A program made the translations under genes and the position numbers. Below the pieces are notes generated by a model. The model saw only the letters and a list, made by a program, of their open reading frames with translations. It did no database searches and was not told where the DNA came from. DNA of 64,000 nt from Methanoculleus bourgensis MS2 (GTDB lineage Archaea; Halobacteriota; Methanomicrobia; Methanomicrobiales; Methanoculleaceae), in contig NC_018227.2 of assembly GCF_000304355.2 (NCBI RefSeq), positions 1,240,001 through 1,304,000 of the forward strand, in the 5' to 3' direction. Below, piece by piece: positions 40,503-50,065 of the stretch (positions are counted from its first letter, which is position 1; each line of letters begins with the position of its first letter).

Positions 40503-41587
40503 AGAAGACCGTCGACGTATCCATACCGCTCGGCCCGGTGCATCCCTGCTGGAAGGAGCCCGTCCGCCTCAAGTGCGAGACGGCGGGCGAGCGGGTACTC
40601 AGGACCGAGGTCGAGCTCGGCTACATGAAGAAAGGGATCGAGCGGATCATGCGGGGCCGGCCCTGGCAGGAGGTGATGTTCCTTGCGGAGCGGGTCTGCG
40701 GTATCTGCTCGGTCGTCCACAACATGGTCTTCATCGAGACGATGGAGAAGATCAGCGCGATAACGGTTCCGCCGCGGGCTGCCTACCTCCGGGTGATCGC
40801 AAACGAGCTCGACCGGATAGCAAGCCACCTTATCGCGAACTTCTCCTACTGCTACACGATCGAGCACGAGACGCTCGCGATGTACATCTTAAACACCCGG
40901 GAGACGGTGCTCGATAACCTTGAGCGGCTCACGGGCTCGAGGATCAACACCGCCTACATGATCCCGGGCGGGGTCAGGTTCGACCTCCTGCCCGAGGACG
41001 CCGCGGCGATGCTTGCCGACCTCGCGAAGGTGGAAGAGGAGATGAAACGTCATGTCCGGATCTTTGAGACCGGGCCGCTGATTGCGCTCCGGAGCCGCGG
41101 GATCGGGGTCATGACCCGTGAGGAGGCAGTCCTGGCCCACACCGTCGGCCCCACGGCCCGGGCGAGCGGTGTCCCTGACTGCGACCTGCGTCTCCGCCAC
41201 CCGACCTACCAGGCGCTGGGCTTCAAGCAGGTGACCAGGACCGAGGGCGACAACTTCGCCCGGATCATGGTTCGCTTCCAGGAGGTCTTCCAGAGCATCG
41301 ACCTGATCAGGAGATGCATCGAAACCCTCCCTGAGGGCCCTATCCGGGGCGGCGGCTTCTGCAAGGCGGGCGAGACCTCGTACAGCGGCGAAGCCCCCCG
41401 GGGCGAGCTGACCTACTACGTGAAGACCGACGAATACGGCAGGGTGGTTGATATCGCGATCCGGACGCCCTCGATCATGAACATCGAGGCATGCGCTCAC
41501 TCGATGATCAAGGATGTCACATCGATCGCTGATGTGACATCGACGTTCATCAGCAGCGACCCCTGTATCGCGTGCAACGAGAGGTAA
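40499..41587 (+). CDS. ehaO: Eha [NiFe]-hydrogenase large subunit
   Basis: A 362-residue catalytic subunit with both Ni-Fe binding motifs intact: N-terminal RVCGICSVVHN (~residues 66-76) and C-terminal DPCIACNER at the very end. The mature C-terminus follows the last CxxC by only three residues, so there may be no cleaved extension, a feature also seen in some other group 4 hydrogenases. It oxidises H2 to reduce ferredoxin at the expense of the ion gradient. Confidence 0.95.
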   Translation: MKKTVDVSIPLGPVHPCWKEPVRLKCETAGERVLRTEVELGYMKKGIERIMRGRPWQEVMFLAERVCGICSVVHNMVFIETMEKISAITVPPRAAYLRVIANELDRIASHLIANFSYCYTIEHETLAMYILNTRETVLDNLERLTGSRINTAYMIPGGVRFDLLPEDAAAMLADLAKVEEEMKRHVRIFETGPLIALRSRGIGVMTREEAVLAHTVGPTARASGVPDCDLRLRHPTYQALGFKQVTRTEGDNFARIMVRFQEVFQSIDLIRRCIETLPEGPIRGGGFCKAGETSYSGEAPRGELTYYVKTDEYGRVVDIAIRTPSIMNIEACAHSMIKDVTSIADVTSTFISSDPCIACNER

Positions 41588-41597
41588 GGCAGAGGTT

Positions 41598-42203
41598 ATG
41601 CGTTCGATCATCTACTACATACGAGAGTTCCTACGGCCTGAGTGGTTGAAGAACTTCTTCTTCGCAAAGACCGCACCCCTGGTCACCCCCCCGTACTTCA
41701 AGGACTACCCGTCCCTGACGGGCGAGGAGTGCACGGGGTGCTTCTCCTGCATGATGATCTGTCCGGCACCCGGGGCCATCGAGGTTCTCCGCCGAAAAGA
41801 CCAGTGGGAGCCCGAGGTCTACCTTGGCCACTGCATCAGGTGCGGTCTCTGTGTCGAGGCGTGCCCGGAAGGTGTCCTTGCGAGCGGGCGGATTCTCGAC
41901 ATCACCCGGCACGACGGGACGGCGTTCCGGTCGTGGTACCGCCTCCAGGTCGACGATACCCTCTGCATGCGGTGCGGGAACTGCTGTGTCTCCTGTCCGA
42001 TCAACAAGCAGGAAGACCCGCAGCTCGGGGCGACCGGGACGTCATCGAGCGATGAGGTGATCATGCGGATCGAGGGGGGCCGGGTGCGGATACTCCATGA
42101 GGAGAAGTGCACCGGGTGCAAGACCTGCGAGACCCACTGCCCGAACCGTGCAATCAGGGTCGCCCGCATGGTCGAAGGGGTACACGAGGAGGTGGAGACA
42201 TGA
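41598..42203 (+). CDS. Polyferredoxin subunit with four [4Fe-4S] motifs
   Basis: A 201-residue protein with four CxxCxxCxxxCP-type motifs: CTGCFSCMMICP, CIRCGLCVEACP, CMRCGNCCVSCP and CTGCKTCETHCP. It lies between the hydrogenase and formylmethanofuran dehydrogenase genes and overlaps fwdD by 4 nt, so it can pass low-potential electrons from EhaN/O to FwdB. It may take the place of FwdF/FwdG, which are not in the window. Confidence 0.88.
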   Translation: MRSIIYYIREFLRPEWLKNFFFAKTAPLVTPPYFKDYPSLTGEECTGCFSCMMICPAPGAIEVLRRKDQWEPEVYLGHCIRCGLCVEACPEGVLASGRILDITRHDGTAFRSWYRLQVDDTLCMRCGNCCVSCPINKQEDPQLGATGTSSSDEVIMRIEGGRVRILHEEKCTGCKTCETHCPNRAIRVARMVEGVHEEVET

Positions 42204-42589
42204 CCTATCTCATGGTCACCGGGCGGACGGTGAACCAGGGCGTGACCGTCGAGAACAAGACCTCAGCCGAGTACGCGGAGGAGACCTCCACCTGCTTCAT
42301 GCACGAGTTTGACATGCTGGAACTCGGGCTTGACGATGGGGATGCCATCCAGGTCACCGGGCCCTGCGGAGAGGTCGTCATGCGGGCGGTTGCGTCGGCT
42401 GAGGTGGAGATGGGCACCGTCTTTGTCCCGTACGGGCCGTATGCAAACCACATCATCGATGCCGATACCCATTCTACTGGTATGCCGGACTTCAAGTCGC
42501 ACGAGGTGGAGATCGAACCGACGGACGAAGAACCAAAGACTGTTCACAAACTGATGGAAGACCTGGGAGGGCTTGCGTATGATCGTTAA
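42200..42589 (+). CDS. fwdD: Formylmethanofuran dehydrogenase subunit D
   Basis: A 129-residue molybdopterin-dinucleotide-binding domain protein (LELGLDDGDAIQVTGPCGEVVMRAV; VFVPYGPYANHIIDADTHSTGMPDFK). In Fwd/Fmd this is a separate chain that completes the pterin-binding site of subunit B. It starts in an ATGA overlap. Sequence alone does not decide between tungsten (Fwd) and molybdenum (Fmd). Confidence 0.9.
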   Translation: MTYLMVTGRTVNQGVTVENKTSAEYAEETSTCFMHEFDMLELGLDDGDAIQVTGPCGEVVMRAVASAEVEMGTVFVPYGPYANHIIDADTHSTGMPDFKSHEVEIEPTDEEPKTVHKLMEDLGGLAYDR

Positions 42590-43868
42590 GGATGTGGTCT
42601 GCCCATTCTGCGGGTGCCTCTGTGACGATATCGAGGTGGAGGTAGAGGGGAACCGGGTAGTCTCCGTCGGCAACGCCTGCGAGCTCGGCACAACGAAACT
42701 TGCGGGCGAGAAGAGGATGAAGAACCCGATCCTGCGCGACGGAAACGAGTGGAAGGATATCACCTACGATGAGGCGATACGGTATGCTGCCGACATGCTT
42801 CTTTCGGCCGAGCGGCCGCTCCTCTACGGGTGGAGCGGCACCCACGGGGAGGCCCAGTGCGTGGGGGTGCATATGGCCGAGCTCGTGCGCGGCGTCATCG
42901 ATAACACATCCTCGGTCTGCCACGGGCCGTCGATCCTTGCGATCCAGGAGGTCGGGCACCCCGGGTGCACGCTCGGTGTCGTGAAGAACCGGGCCGACCT
43001 TGTGATCTACTGGGGTTCCAACCCGATCGACGCCCACCCCCGTCACCTCTCCCGGTATACGCGCTACGCGGACGGGTTCTTCCTCGAGAACGCCTTCCGC
43101 GACCGGAAGGTGGTCGTCGTGGATATCAGGCGGACCGAGACTGCAAACATCGCCGATGAGTTCGTGCAGATCAAACCCGGCGGAGACTACGCGGTCCTCT
43201 CGGCGCTCCGGGCTATCGTCCGCGGGAAGACGGAGACGATACCGAGGACAGTCGCGGGCGTCACCCGGGAGCAGCTCGTCAGGGTGGTTGACCTCTGCAA
43301 AGAGGCGAAGTTCGGCGCGGTCTACTTTGGGCTTGGGCTCACGATGACCCAGGGGAAGTACAAGAACATACGAAACGCCATCGAACTCGTCTCCGAGCTG
43401 AACCGGCACACGAAGTTCACCATCTCGGCGATGCGGGGCCACTACAACGTCTACGGGTCAAACGAAGTGAATACCTGGATGACCGGCTACCCCTTCGGGA
43501 TCGACTTCTCCCGGGGTATCGCATTCTACAACCCCGGGGAGACCACGGCGGTGGATATCCTGGCCAGGAAGGAGTGCGACGCGGCGCTGATCGTCGGGAG
43601 CGACCCGGCCGCCCACTTCCCGCGCCGGTGCCTCGAGCACCTCGCCGATATCCCGGTGGTCCAGCTTGACCCCTACCCGAACGCCACCACCGCGTTCTGC
43701 AACGTCCAGATCCCGGTGGCGGTGACCGGCATCGACGCGGAGGGGACGGCCTACCGGATGGACGGGGTGCCCATCAGGACCAGAAAGGTCCTCTCCACCG
43801 ACTACCCCTCTGATGCGGAGGTTCTCTCCCGGATGTATGCACTGATGCAGGAGGGACGAGAGGGATGA
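42579..43868 (+). CDS. fwdB: Formylmethanofuran dehydrogenase subunit B (catalytic)
   Basis: A 429-residue formate-dehydrogenase-like subunit. The N-terminal cluster motif CPFCGCLCDDIEV...NACELG binds a [4Fe-4S]. The metal ligand is the cysteine in TSSVCHGPS (~residue 116), where some methanogens have selenocysteine. It reduces CO2 to formate with electrons from ferredoxin. ATG 42,579 follows GGGAGG and overlaps fwdD by 11 nt. Confidence 0.94.
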   Translation: MIVKDVVCPFCGCLCDDIEVEVEGNRVVSVGNACELGTTKLAGEKRMKNPILRDGNEWKDITYDEAIRYAADMLLSAERPLLYGWSGTHGEAQCVGVHMAELVRGVIDNTSSVCHGPSILAIQEVGHPGCTLGVVKNRADLVIYWGSNPIDAHPRHLSRYTRYADGFFLENAFRDRKVVVVDIRRTETANIADEFVQIKPGGDYAVLSALRAIVRGKTETIPRTVAGVTREQLVRVVDLCKEAKFGAVYFGLGLTMTQGKYKNIRNAIELVSELNRHTKFTISAMRGHYNVYGSNEVNTWMTGYPFGIDFSRGIAFYNPGETTAVDILARKECDAALIVGSDPAAHFPRRCLEHLADIPVVQLDPYPNATTAFCNVQIPVAVTGIDAEGTAYRMDGVPIRTRKVLSTDYPSDAEVLSRMYALMQEGREG

Positions 43869-45565
43869 GTGAACTCCTGATCAAGAACGCCTGCGTCATC
43901 GATCCCCTCAGGGGTATCAACGCCGAGACGATGGATATCGCCATCCTTGATGGGAAGATCGTCGAGGATGTGAGCGGCGCGGCCGAGGTGATCGACGCAC
44001 GCGGTGCGCTCACCCTCCCGGGCGGGATCGACTCGCACACCCATATCTGCGGGACAAAGGTGAACTTCGGCAGGTACATGAGCCCTGAGGATATGCGGGC
44101 CGGCAGGACGCCCCGACGCGGGCCGATGCACTCCACGTCCGGTTACAGCGTCCCGACCACCTACGGCAACAGCTACCGCTACAGCGCGATGGGCTACACG
44201 ACCCTGCTCGAGGGCGCGATGGCGCCGCTTGAGGCCCGCCACACCCACGAGGAGTTCACCTACACCCCGCTCCAGGATACGATGGCAAACGCCCTCTTTG
44301 ACGGGAACTGGGGGATCTTGGAGGCGATACGGGACGGCGATACGAAAAGGGTTGCGGCCATCATCGCCTGGACGCTCCGGGCGGTGAAGGGGTTTGCCGT
44401 CAAACTTACGAACCCCGGTGGCACCGAGGCCTGGCAGTGGGGCAAGAACGTCTCGTGCATCAGGGACCCGGTGCCCTACTTTGAGGTGACGCCGGCAGAG
44501 ATCATCAGGTCGGTTGTCGAGGCGAACGAGCTCCTCCATCTCCCGCACTCGGTCCACCTCCACTGCAACAACCTCGGGACGCCGGGGAACTACACCTGCA
44601 CGCTCGGGTCTCTCGGCCTCATCCCCGACCTGAACCCGAAGCGGCAGACCCTGTATGCCACGCATGTTCAGTTCCACGCCTATGGCGGGTCGGGGTGGAA
44701 GGACTTCTGCTCGAAGAGCGAGCCGATTGCGCGGCTTGTCAACATGCGCCCGCAGATCGTCATCGATATGGGGCAGGTGATGTTCGGCCGGACAACCACG
44801 ATGACCGCCGACGGACCGATGGAGTTCAACCTCTACCGGCTCCACCACGACAAGTGGAGCAACCATGACGTGGAACTTGAGACCGGTTCCGGGATCATAC
44901 CGGTCATCTACCGGCGCAAGAACCTGGTCAACTCGATCATGTGGGCGATCGGTCTTGAGCTCGCGCTCCTCACGAAGAACCCCTGGCAGTGCCTGCTCAC
45001 GACTGATAACCCGAACGGTGCGCCGTTCGTCCGGTACCCTGAGATCATCGCGCTCCTGATGAGCAAGCGGTACCGTGACGCCGAGTTCGCCACCATCCAC
45101 CCTGATACCGGGTCACGGGTGCCCCTCCCGGCGATCGAGCGTGAGCTGGACTGGTATGAGATCGCGGTGATGACCCGGGCCGGGCAGGCGAAGGCGCTCG
45201 GGATCCAGGATCTCGGGAAAGGCCATCTCGGGCCGGGGGCCGAGGCTGACGTCGCCATCTACCCGATCAGGATCGATGAGGTCGACCCGTCGACCGACTA
45301 CCAGAAGGTGATCGAGGCGTTTGGCCGGACCGAGTACACGATCAAGCGGGGCAGGGTCGTCTCGCGGAGGGGCGACTGCCTGGTTGACGGGAGCAACGCC
45401 ACGTTCTGGGTCAGGCCGAAGGTCTCCGACGACTATGATATGGGAAAAGATCCGGACTTCATCGAGAAGTTCGACCGCTATTACACGGTCAGGATGAGGA
45501 ACTACCCGGTGCAGGAGGAGTACCTGAACCGGAACCGGTGCATCGAGACGGAGGCGGAGATATGA
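43865..45565 (+). CDS. fwdA: Formylmethanofuran dehydrogenase subunit A
   Basis: A 566-residue amidohydrolase-fold subunit. Metal ligands include the SHTH of GGIDSHTHICG (~residues 52-62), a Lys in FAVKLTNPGG, and His in SVHLHCNN and ATHVQFHAYGG. It condenses the formate delivered through the internal tunnel with methanofuran. Overlaps fwdB and fwdC by 4 nt. Confidence 0.96.
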   Translation: MSELLIKNACVIDPLRGINAETMDIAILDGKIVEDVSGAAEVIDARGALTLPGGIDSHTHICGTKVNFGRYMSPEDMRAGRTPRRGPMHSTSGYSVPTTYGNSYRYSAMGYTTLLEGAMAPLEARHTHEEFTYTPLQDTMANALFDGNWGILEAIRDGDTKRVAAIIAWTLRAVKGFAVKLTNPGGTEAWQWGKNVSCIRDPVPYFEVTPAEIIRSVVEANELLHLPHSVHLHCNNLGTPGNYTCTLGSLGLIPDLNPKRQTLYATHVQFHAYGGSGWKDFCSKSEPIARLVNMRPQIVIDMGQVMFGRTTTMTADGPMEFNLYRLHHDKWSNHDVELETGSGIIPVIYRRKNLVNSIMWAIGLELALLTKNPWQCLLTTDNPNGAPFVRYPEIIALLMSKRYRDAEFATIHPDTGSRVPLPAIERELDWYEIAVMTRAGQAKALGIQDLGKGHLGPGAEADVAIYPIRIDEVDPSTDYQKVIEAFGRTEYTIKRGRVVSRRGDCLVDGSNATFWVRPKVSDDYDMGKDPDFIEKFDRYYTVRMRNYPVQEEYLNRNRCIETEAEI

Positions 45566-46332
45566 AGGTCACGCTTGCCATGAAACCTACAGATACGTCG
45601 TTCATCCCGATCGAGGCTGAGTCGATTGTCCCGAAGAATTTCCTTTCGGGCACCGACTTCTCCGTCTGGCGCGGGAACCGGGAACTCAACCTCGATGAGG
45701 TCTTCTTGGTCTCTGTGGAGGGCGAGGCCGACCGGCCGGAGGATATCGAGGTCGTCATCCTGGGCGAGGATACGTTCAGGCTCAAACGGGTGGGGGAATA
45801 CATGGACGGAGGCAAGATCACCGTTCTCGGCGATATCGGTATGCACTGCGGCAACTTCATGAGCGGCGGGACCATCGAGATCCACGGCAACGCCGACGGC
45901 TGGCTTGGCCGGGAGATGGCGGGAGGGACGATCCTCTGCCGGGGTGATGCCGCCAACTACTGCGCGTCGGGATACCGCGGCGGGAGGAAGGGTATGACCG
46001 GCGGGACGGTGGAGGTCTTCGGCCGCGCCGGGCACTTCCTGGCAGAGAACATCTCAGGCGGTGCTGTGACCGTGCACGGTGATGCCGGGGATATGGCCGG
46101 GGCGGAGATGCGCGACGGCACGCTCATCGTCCACGGGGACTGTAGTCGTCCGGCGGCGAACATGAAGGGGGGTTCCTGTTACGTCTACGGGACCGCGCAT
46201 GCGATGCTTCCCACGTTTAAGAAGATTGGGACGGTCCGGCACGAGGGGCGGACGCTTATCCACTTCACCGGGGATATCGCGAACCGGGGAAAGGGAAATC
46301 TTTTTGTGAAGGACTACAGATATCTGGATTGA
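45562..46332 (+). CDS. fwdC: Formylmethanofuran dehydrogenase subunit C
   Basis: A 256-residue subunit with the GltB-like right-handed beta-helix formed by G-x-x-x-G-G repeats (EYMDGGKITVLGDIGMHCGNFMSGGTIEI...GWLGREMAGGTIL...). It binds FwdA and scaffolds the complex. The start at 45,562 overlaps the fwdA stop (ATGA). Confidence 0.95.
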   Translation: MKVTLAMKPTDTSFIPIEAESIVPKNFLSGTDFSVWRGNRELNLDEVFLVSVEGEADRPEDIEVVILGEDTFRLKRVGEYMDGGKITVLGDIGMHCGNFMSGGTIEIHGNADGWLGREMAGGTILCRGDAANYCASGYRGGRKGMTGGTVEVFGRAGHFLAENISGGAVTVHGDAGDMAGAEMRDGTLIVHGDCSRPAANMKGGSCYVYGTAHAMLPTFKKIGTVRHEGRTLIHFTGDIANRGKGNLFVKDYRYLD

Positions 46333-46481
46333 TGGTCAGACACGAGTGTGGGTTTGAGGCCCCGATTCACTGTAAGAGGTGCGGGAGACCGCTATCGAGC
46401 AACGAACGTACGGGCCTTTACTGCCCGCACTGCGGGAGAAGGGTGAGTATCCTCTGTCCCGGCTGCGGGCGCCTCTGGTGA
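46332..46481 (+). CDS. Tiny zinc-ribbon protein at the end of the fwd operon (49 aa)
   Basis: ATG 46,332 shares its A with the fwdC stop (TGATG), so it is translationally coupled. In 49 residues it holds three CxxC pairs (CKRCG, CPHCG, CPGCG) plus one extra Cys-His near the N-terminus, enough for one or two zinc ribbons. No family recognised; the coupling argues for a role linked to Fwd or its cofactor assembly. It ends exactly where the convergent DUF1922-like gene ends. Confidence 0.7.
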   Translation: MVRHECGFEAPIHCKRCGRPLSSNERTGLYCPHCGRRVSILCPGCGRLW

Positions 46482-46748
46482 TCAGACCCGGTTTTTCACC
46501 CACCGGACGTACTGGGCCCGTAGCCCCTGGATGTCACTCTCTGTCAGGTCTTTCTTTCCGGTCCGGTGCAGGTACGATTCAAGTTGCTCCACCACGCATT
46601 CTGCATCCTGGAAGTCATCGGCGTCCAGGTAGACCGGAGCCTTCCCGATGTTGATCGCCTCGCCGCACATCGGGCAGAGCCTCCAGCGCTGGTAGCGGTC
46701 CACGTAGGTGAAGGTTTTGCAGCCCGGGCAGCGGATGACAAGGTACAT
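46482..46748 (-). CDS. DUF1922-like zinc-ribbon protein
   Basis: An 88-residue protein starting MYLVIRCPGCKTFTYVDRYQRWRLCPMCG: a rubredoxin-like zinc ribbon of the DUF1922 type, followed by a helical tail (DAECVVEQLESYLHRTGKKDLTESDIQGLRAQYVRW). It is convergent with the tiny zinc-ribbon gene at the end of the fwd operon, with abutting stops. Function unknown. Confidence 0.82.
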   Translation of the reverse strand: MYLVIRCPGCKTFTYVDRYQRWRLCPMCGEAINIGKAPVYLDADDFQDAECVVEQLESYLHRTGKKDLTESDIQGLRAQYVRWVKNRV

Positions 46749-47635
46749 TTATGGGAATGTGCGGCCGGCCGGATATATAACTATCTTTCTTGTATTCTGC
46801 TGGTTATGGCGTCCGGGGAGGGTCGGGGTCTGGACGGGCAAAGCCCGATGCGGTAGACACTGGAGGCCTGCGTATCTGGCGATGCTCGTACTCTGGTCTT
46901 CGAGTGGGGGTTATAGGTATTGCCTTGCAGGGACAGGGGCAGGGAAGGAGGCCGCAGACCGGGCGGGGTGGGGGTTTGCGAGTATCGCTACCTGGTGAGA
47001 CAGGGGAGGGGGGCAAGCCCCATGAGCGCTAACTTTAGCCATGAGAACTCGAGCGGATAATGCCCTATTCGGTGAAATGGGGCCGATTTGACGAGATATC
47101 GGCCACACAATTCCGGTGGTGTGCGGCAATGGTCCTCCTCCGCTGAAAACGATAGGGATCATGGAAATCTCATGGGAAACGGATTGCCTTGGGGCAGAGA
47201 TGAGAACTCGCCGATTGCCTGATACTTGCCGGTATCACCGAGAATGCATTCCACCCAGCTGGTAAGTTAACGCCTATGGGGGCAAGCCCCCCCTCCCCGT
47301 CGGCCCCTCCCCCAGAGGCGATATCCACCACGGTCCACTGTATGGGAACAGACAGGTCCGGGAAAGGTCTGGGCACGGGCATCCCCGCACTCCACCTGCG
47401 GCCCCCGGTATGGCTTCCCACCAGCTATCCCCATCCACTGCCACCGCACCCCCGGGGGGAACGACGCTCCGGTAGGAGCGGAGTTTGAGCACTGAAGGCG
47501 CGATTGAGGAGCGCTAAGCGCGGGCAGGGCAGGGGCTTTCGAGCAGTCCCTCCCAGCGAAGGGCCATTAGCCGCCGGGAAACCGTGCCGGGATACAACTG
47601 TCCATCCGTCGTTCCTCAAAGATCCTTTGGTTCCC
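46749..47635. repeat. Repeat-bearing gap with dispersed hairpin elements
   Basis: No gene is supported. The gap contains the inverted GTGGTGGATATCGCC repeat with its G-rich hairpin (47,275-47,345) and a hairpin string (47,448-47,512: CGCTCC-ggta-GGAGCG, a GAGTTTGAG linker, GAGCGC-taa-GCGC). An AT-rich TATA-like block near 46,770 faces the leftward zinc-ribbon gene. Confidence 0.6.
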
Positions 47636-49174
47636 TCACTCGCCGGGCGGCGGGAGCCCCCTGACTGCCGGGCCGTGGATCACCCTACCGTCGACCGAGT
47701 AGCGTGAGCCGTGGCAGGGGCAGTCCCAGGTCTCTTCGGCGCTGTTCCATGCGGCGACGCACCCCATATGGGTGCAGGTAGGGTTGACCGCGTGGACCCG
47801 TCCCTCCTGGTCCCGGTAGATTCCCGTCTTTCTGCCCTCGATCATCAGGATCCTCCCCTCTCCGGGCTGGACATCCCGCAGGTCCCCGGAAGGCCGGGAT
47901 ATGGCCCCGCCGATGTACTTCTCGGCCACCTCGATGTTGTGGGCGAGGAATCTCTGGATCGATGCTATCGGCCTGAACCGGTCGGGAGCGTAGACCTCCG
48001 CCCACGGGCTTTGCCGTCCCCGGATCATATCGGTAAGGATCATCGCTGCCGCGGTGCCGTTGGTCATCCCCCACTTCCGAAAGCCGGTTGCGATGTAGAC
48101 GTTCTCGTGACCGTCGGCGAGCGGGCCGATGTAGGGGACGCCGTCGATGGTGATGTAGTCCTGTGCGGACCAGCGGTAGTCGACGGATTTGACCGGGTAG
48201 ACCGACCGGGCATACTCCTCGAGTCTGCGATAGTGCTCCCTCGTGTCCACATTCTCGCCGGTCCGGTGCTCCATACCACCGACGAGCACCAGTTCGCCGC
48301 CGCTCGCCGGCTGCGACCGCCAGGAGTGGGCGGGCCCTTCGGCGTTGATGAAGATCCCCTCCGGGAACGGCTCATCGATCCGGATGCCGAGGACGTAGGA
48401 GCGTGACGGCTCCATCCGGGCGTAGTAGAACCCCGGCCCATCGTAGAAGGGGTAGTGGGTAGCGAGGACCACGGACCGGGCCGTGACAGTCCACCGGTCA
48501 GTCCGGACCGTGCAGCGGCTCCTCTCATCCCGCACCTCGAGCGCCCTGGTCTTCTCAAAGATCTGGCTCCCATCGCCCGGAATCATGGAGGCCAGCCGTA
48601 GCAGATAGTTCAGGGGATGAAACTGCGCCTGGTCGGCGAACCGCACCGCCCCGTAGGTCCTTCCCGGCAGCGGAACGTCGTCCACGAATGCCGCCGGGAG
48701 CCCGAGGCTCCGTGCCGCGTCCGCCTCTGCCGCGACGAGGTCGCGGGAGTCTTCTGATTCTGCGTAGGTATAGGCAGGTTTCCGGATAAAGTCACAAGGA
48801 ATGTCGTACTCCTGGACAAGCGACGCGATCGTCCCGATCGCGGCCTGGTTTGCGTCTGCGTACTGCTTTGCCCGACTGCCTCCAAACCGGTCGACGAGCT
48901 CCCGGTAGATGAGCCGGTGGAGTGAGGTGACCTTTGCCGTCGTGTGGCCGGTCACCCCCCGAGAGATCCTGTCCGCCTCGATCACGGCAACCGTGTAGCC
49001 TGCCTGTTTGAGCAGGACGGCGGTGGTGATCCCGGTGATGCCGCCGCCCACGACCGCAACATCGGCCTCCAGGTCCCCCGGCAGAGGGGGATACGACGTC
49101 TCCGGGGCTGTCTCCATCCAGAACGACTCATGCCTGCCCGGCAGGCCATGTCCCGCACCCGAACCATGCTCCAT
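47636..49174 (-). CDS. FAD-dependent oxidoreductase with C-terminal Rieske domain (copy 1)
   Basis: A 512-residue protein. A DadA-type FAD domain (VAVVGGGITGITTAVLLKQAG, residues ~40-60) is followed by a C-terminal Rieske [2Fe-2S] domain with CTHMGC and CPCHGSRYS (C-x-H ... C-x2-H). The start follows GGAGG by 8 nt. The family joins amino-acid-oxidase-like dehydrogenases to an electron-transfer cluster; the substrate is unknown. TATATATGA upstream suggests its own promoter. A close paralogue follows at 50,091. Confidence 0.92.
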   Translation of the reverse strand: MEHGSGAGHGLPGRHESFWMETAPETSYPPLPGDLEADVAVVGGGITGITTAVLLKQAGYTVAVIEADRISRGVTGHTTAKVTSLHRLIYRELVDRFGGSRAKQYADANQAAIGTIASLVQEYDIPCDFIRKPAYTYAESEDSRDLVAAEADAARSLGLPAAFVDDVPLPGRTYGAVRFADQAQFHPLNYLLRLASMIPGDGSQIFEKTRALEVRDERSRCTVRTDRWTVTARSVVLATHYPFYDGPGFYYARMEPSRSYVLGIRIDEPFPEGIFINAEGPAHSWRSQPASGGELVLVGGMEHRTGENVDTREHYRRLEEYARSVYPVKSVDYRWSAQDYITIDGVPYIGPLADGHENVYIATGFRKWGMTNGTAAAMILTDMIRGRQSPWAEVYAPDRFRPIASIQRFLAHNIEVAEKYIGGAISRPSGDLRDVQPGEGRILMIEGRKTGIYRDQEGRVHAVNPTCTHMGCVAAWNSAEETWDCPCHGSRYSVDGRVIHGPAVRGLPPPGE

Positions 49175-49486
49175 ACATCAAGCCTCCTTTCGCCTGCGCC
49201 GCTCCGGAGTTCCCGGGGAAGAGAGCGGCGGCAGCCGGTCCCCATTATGCCGATATCATATATAGGTATGGGGTGGGGTTTCTCCAGGGTGGGCTGACGG
49301 GGACCGGCTGCCGCTTGCTTCGCTTCATTCCTCGTCCTTCGTAAATATCGCACATCCGTGCACGGCTTTCCAGGGTATATCGCCACGGTCCACTGTGCCG
49401 GACTCATTCTCTCGCTTTACCGTTCCTGTTGTCATCACCGGGACCTCCTGCGCTTACGCTTCTTTCGTGCCGAGCGTTGCCGCTAG

Positions 49487-49648
49487 TGGGCCATTTCATC
49501 TTATTTTGCGGATCCTGGTGTGGATCGCCGGCCGCACGCGGAAAGCCACGCGGGAGAGCGCGAAGGGTGACGGGGGAGGAACTACACATCCTTCGCGGCT
49601 TCGCGCTCTTCGTGTGAGACAAGTGTAATCATTAGGTGCTATGGCCCA
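49487..49648. mobile_element. Miniature inverted-repeat element, family M1
   Basis: A 162-bp non-coding unit flanked on both sides by CTAG (49,483-49,486 and 49,649-49,652). The ends are TGGGCCATTTCATCTTA and, reverse-complemented, TGGGCCATAGCACCTAA. Confidence 0.85.
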
Positions 49649-49652
49649 CTAG

Positions 49653-49823
49653 TGGACCATTTCACCTTATGTTGCGGGTCCTGATGCGGGGCGAGCGATC
49701 GCCACCTCACGCGAAGACGCGAAGAACGCGAAGGGGACTCTGCCGCCCAGCAACCGAACTTCGCGGCTTCGCGCCCTTCGCGTGAGATGGTATTGCATGG
49801 ACAATATTAGATGAAATGCTCCA
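49653..49823. mobile_element. Miniature inverted-repeat element, family M1
   Basis: A 171-bp unit flanked by CTAG at 49,649-49,652 and 49,824-49,827. The ends are TGGACCATTTCACCTTATG and, reverse-complemented, TGGAGCATTTCATCTAATA. It shares a CTAG with the M1 copy before it and the M3 copy after it. Confidence 0.85.
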
Positions 49824-49827
49824 CTAG

Positions 49828-50065
49828 TACATCGACTCTCAATTACCGGCACTCTCAACGGAGGGGAGTATCGACCTTTTTTACACACTATCCGGCGTTT
49901 GCATCCCGGGAATGGCTTTTCCTGGGTATCCCCACGCACTGCCCCCGCCCCCGGGGGCGGGGGAGGAGGCCGCAGGCCGGGCGGGGTGGGGGGACGGAGG
50001 GGAGCGCTCCGTGGGAGATGATGGGATGAAGGCCAGATATGGCCTGTTCATTTGGAATCGGTGTA
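49828..50065. mobile_element. Miniature inverted-repeat element, family M3
   Basis: A 238-bp unit between CTAG (49,824-49,827) and TTAG (50,066-50,069). The ends are TACATCGACTCTCAATTAC and, reverse-complemented, TACACCGATTCCAAATGAA. A strong CCCCC-GGGGG inverted block lies in the middle. Confidence 0.82.

Noticed and set aside
42900-42950. Possible selenocysteine at the FwdB active site
   Set aside because: The codon in the SVCHGPS motif is TGC (cysteine), not TGA, and the gene has no in-frame TGA.
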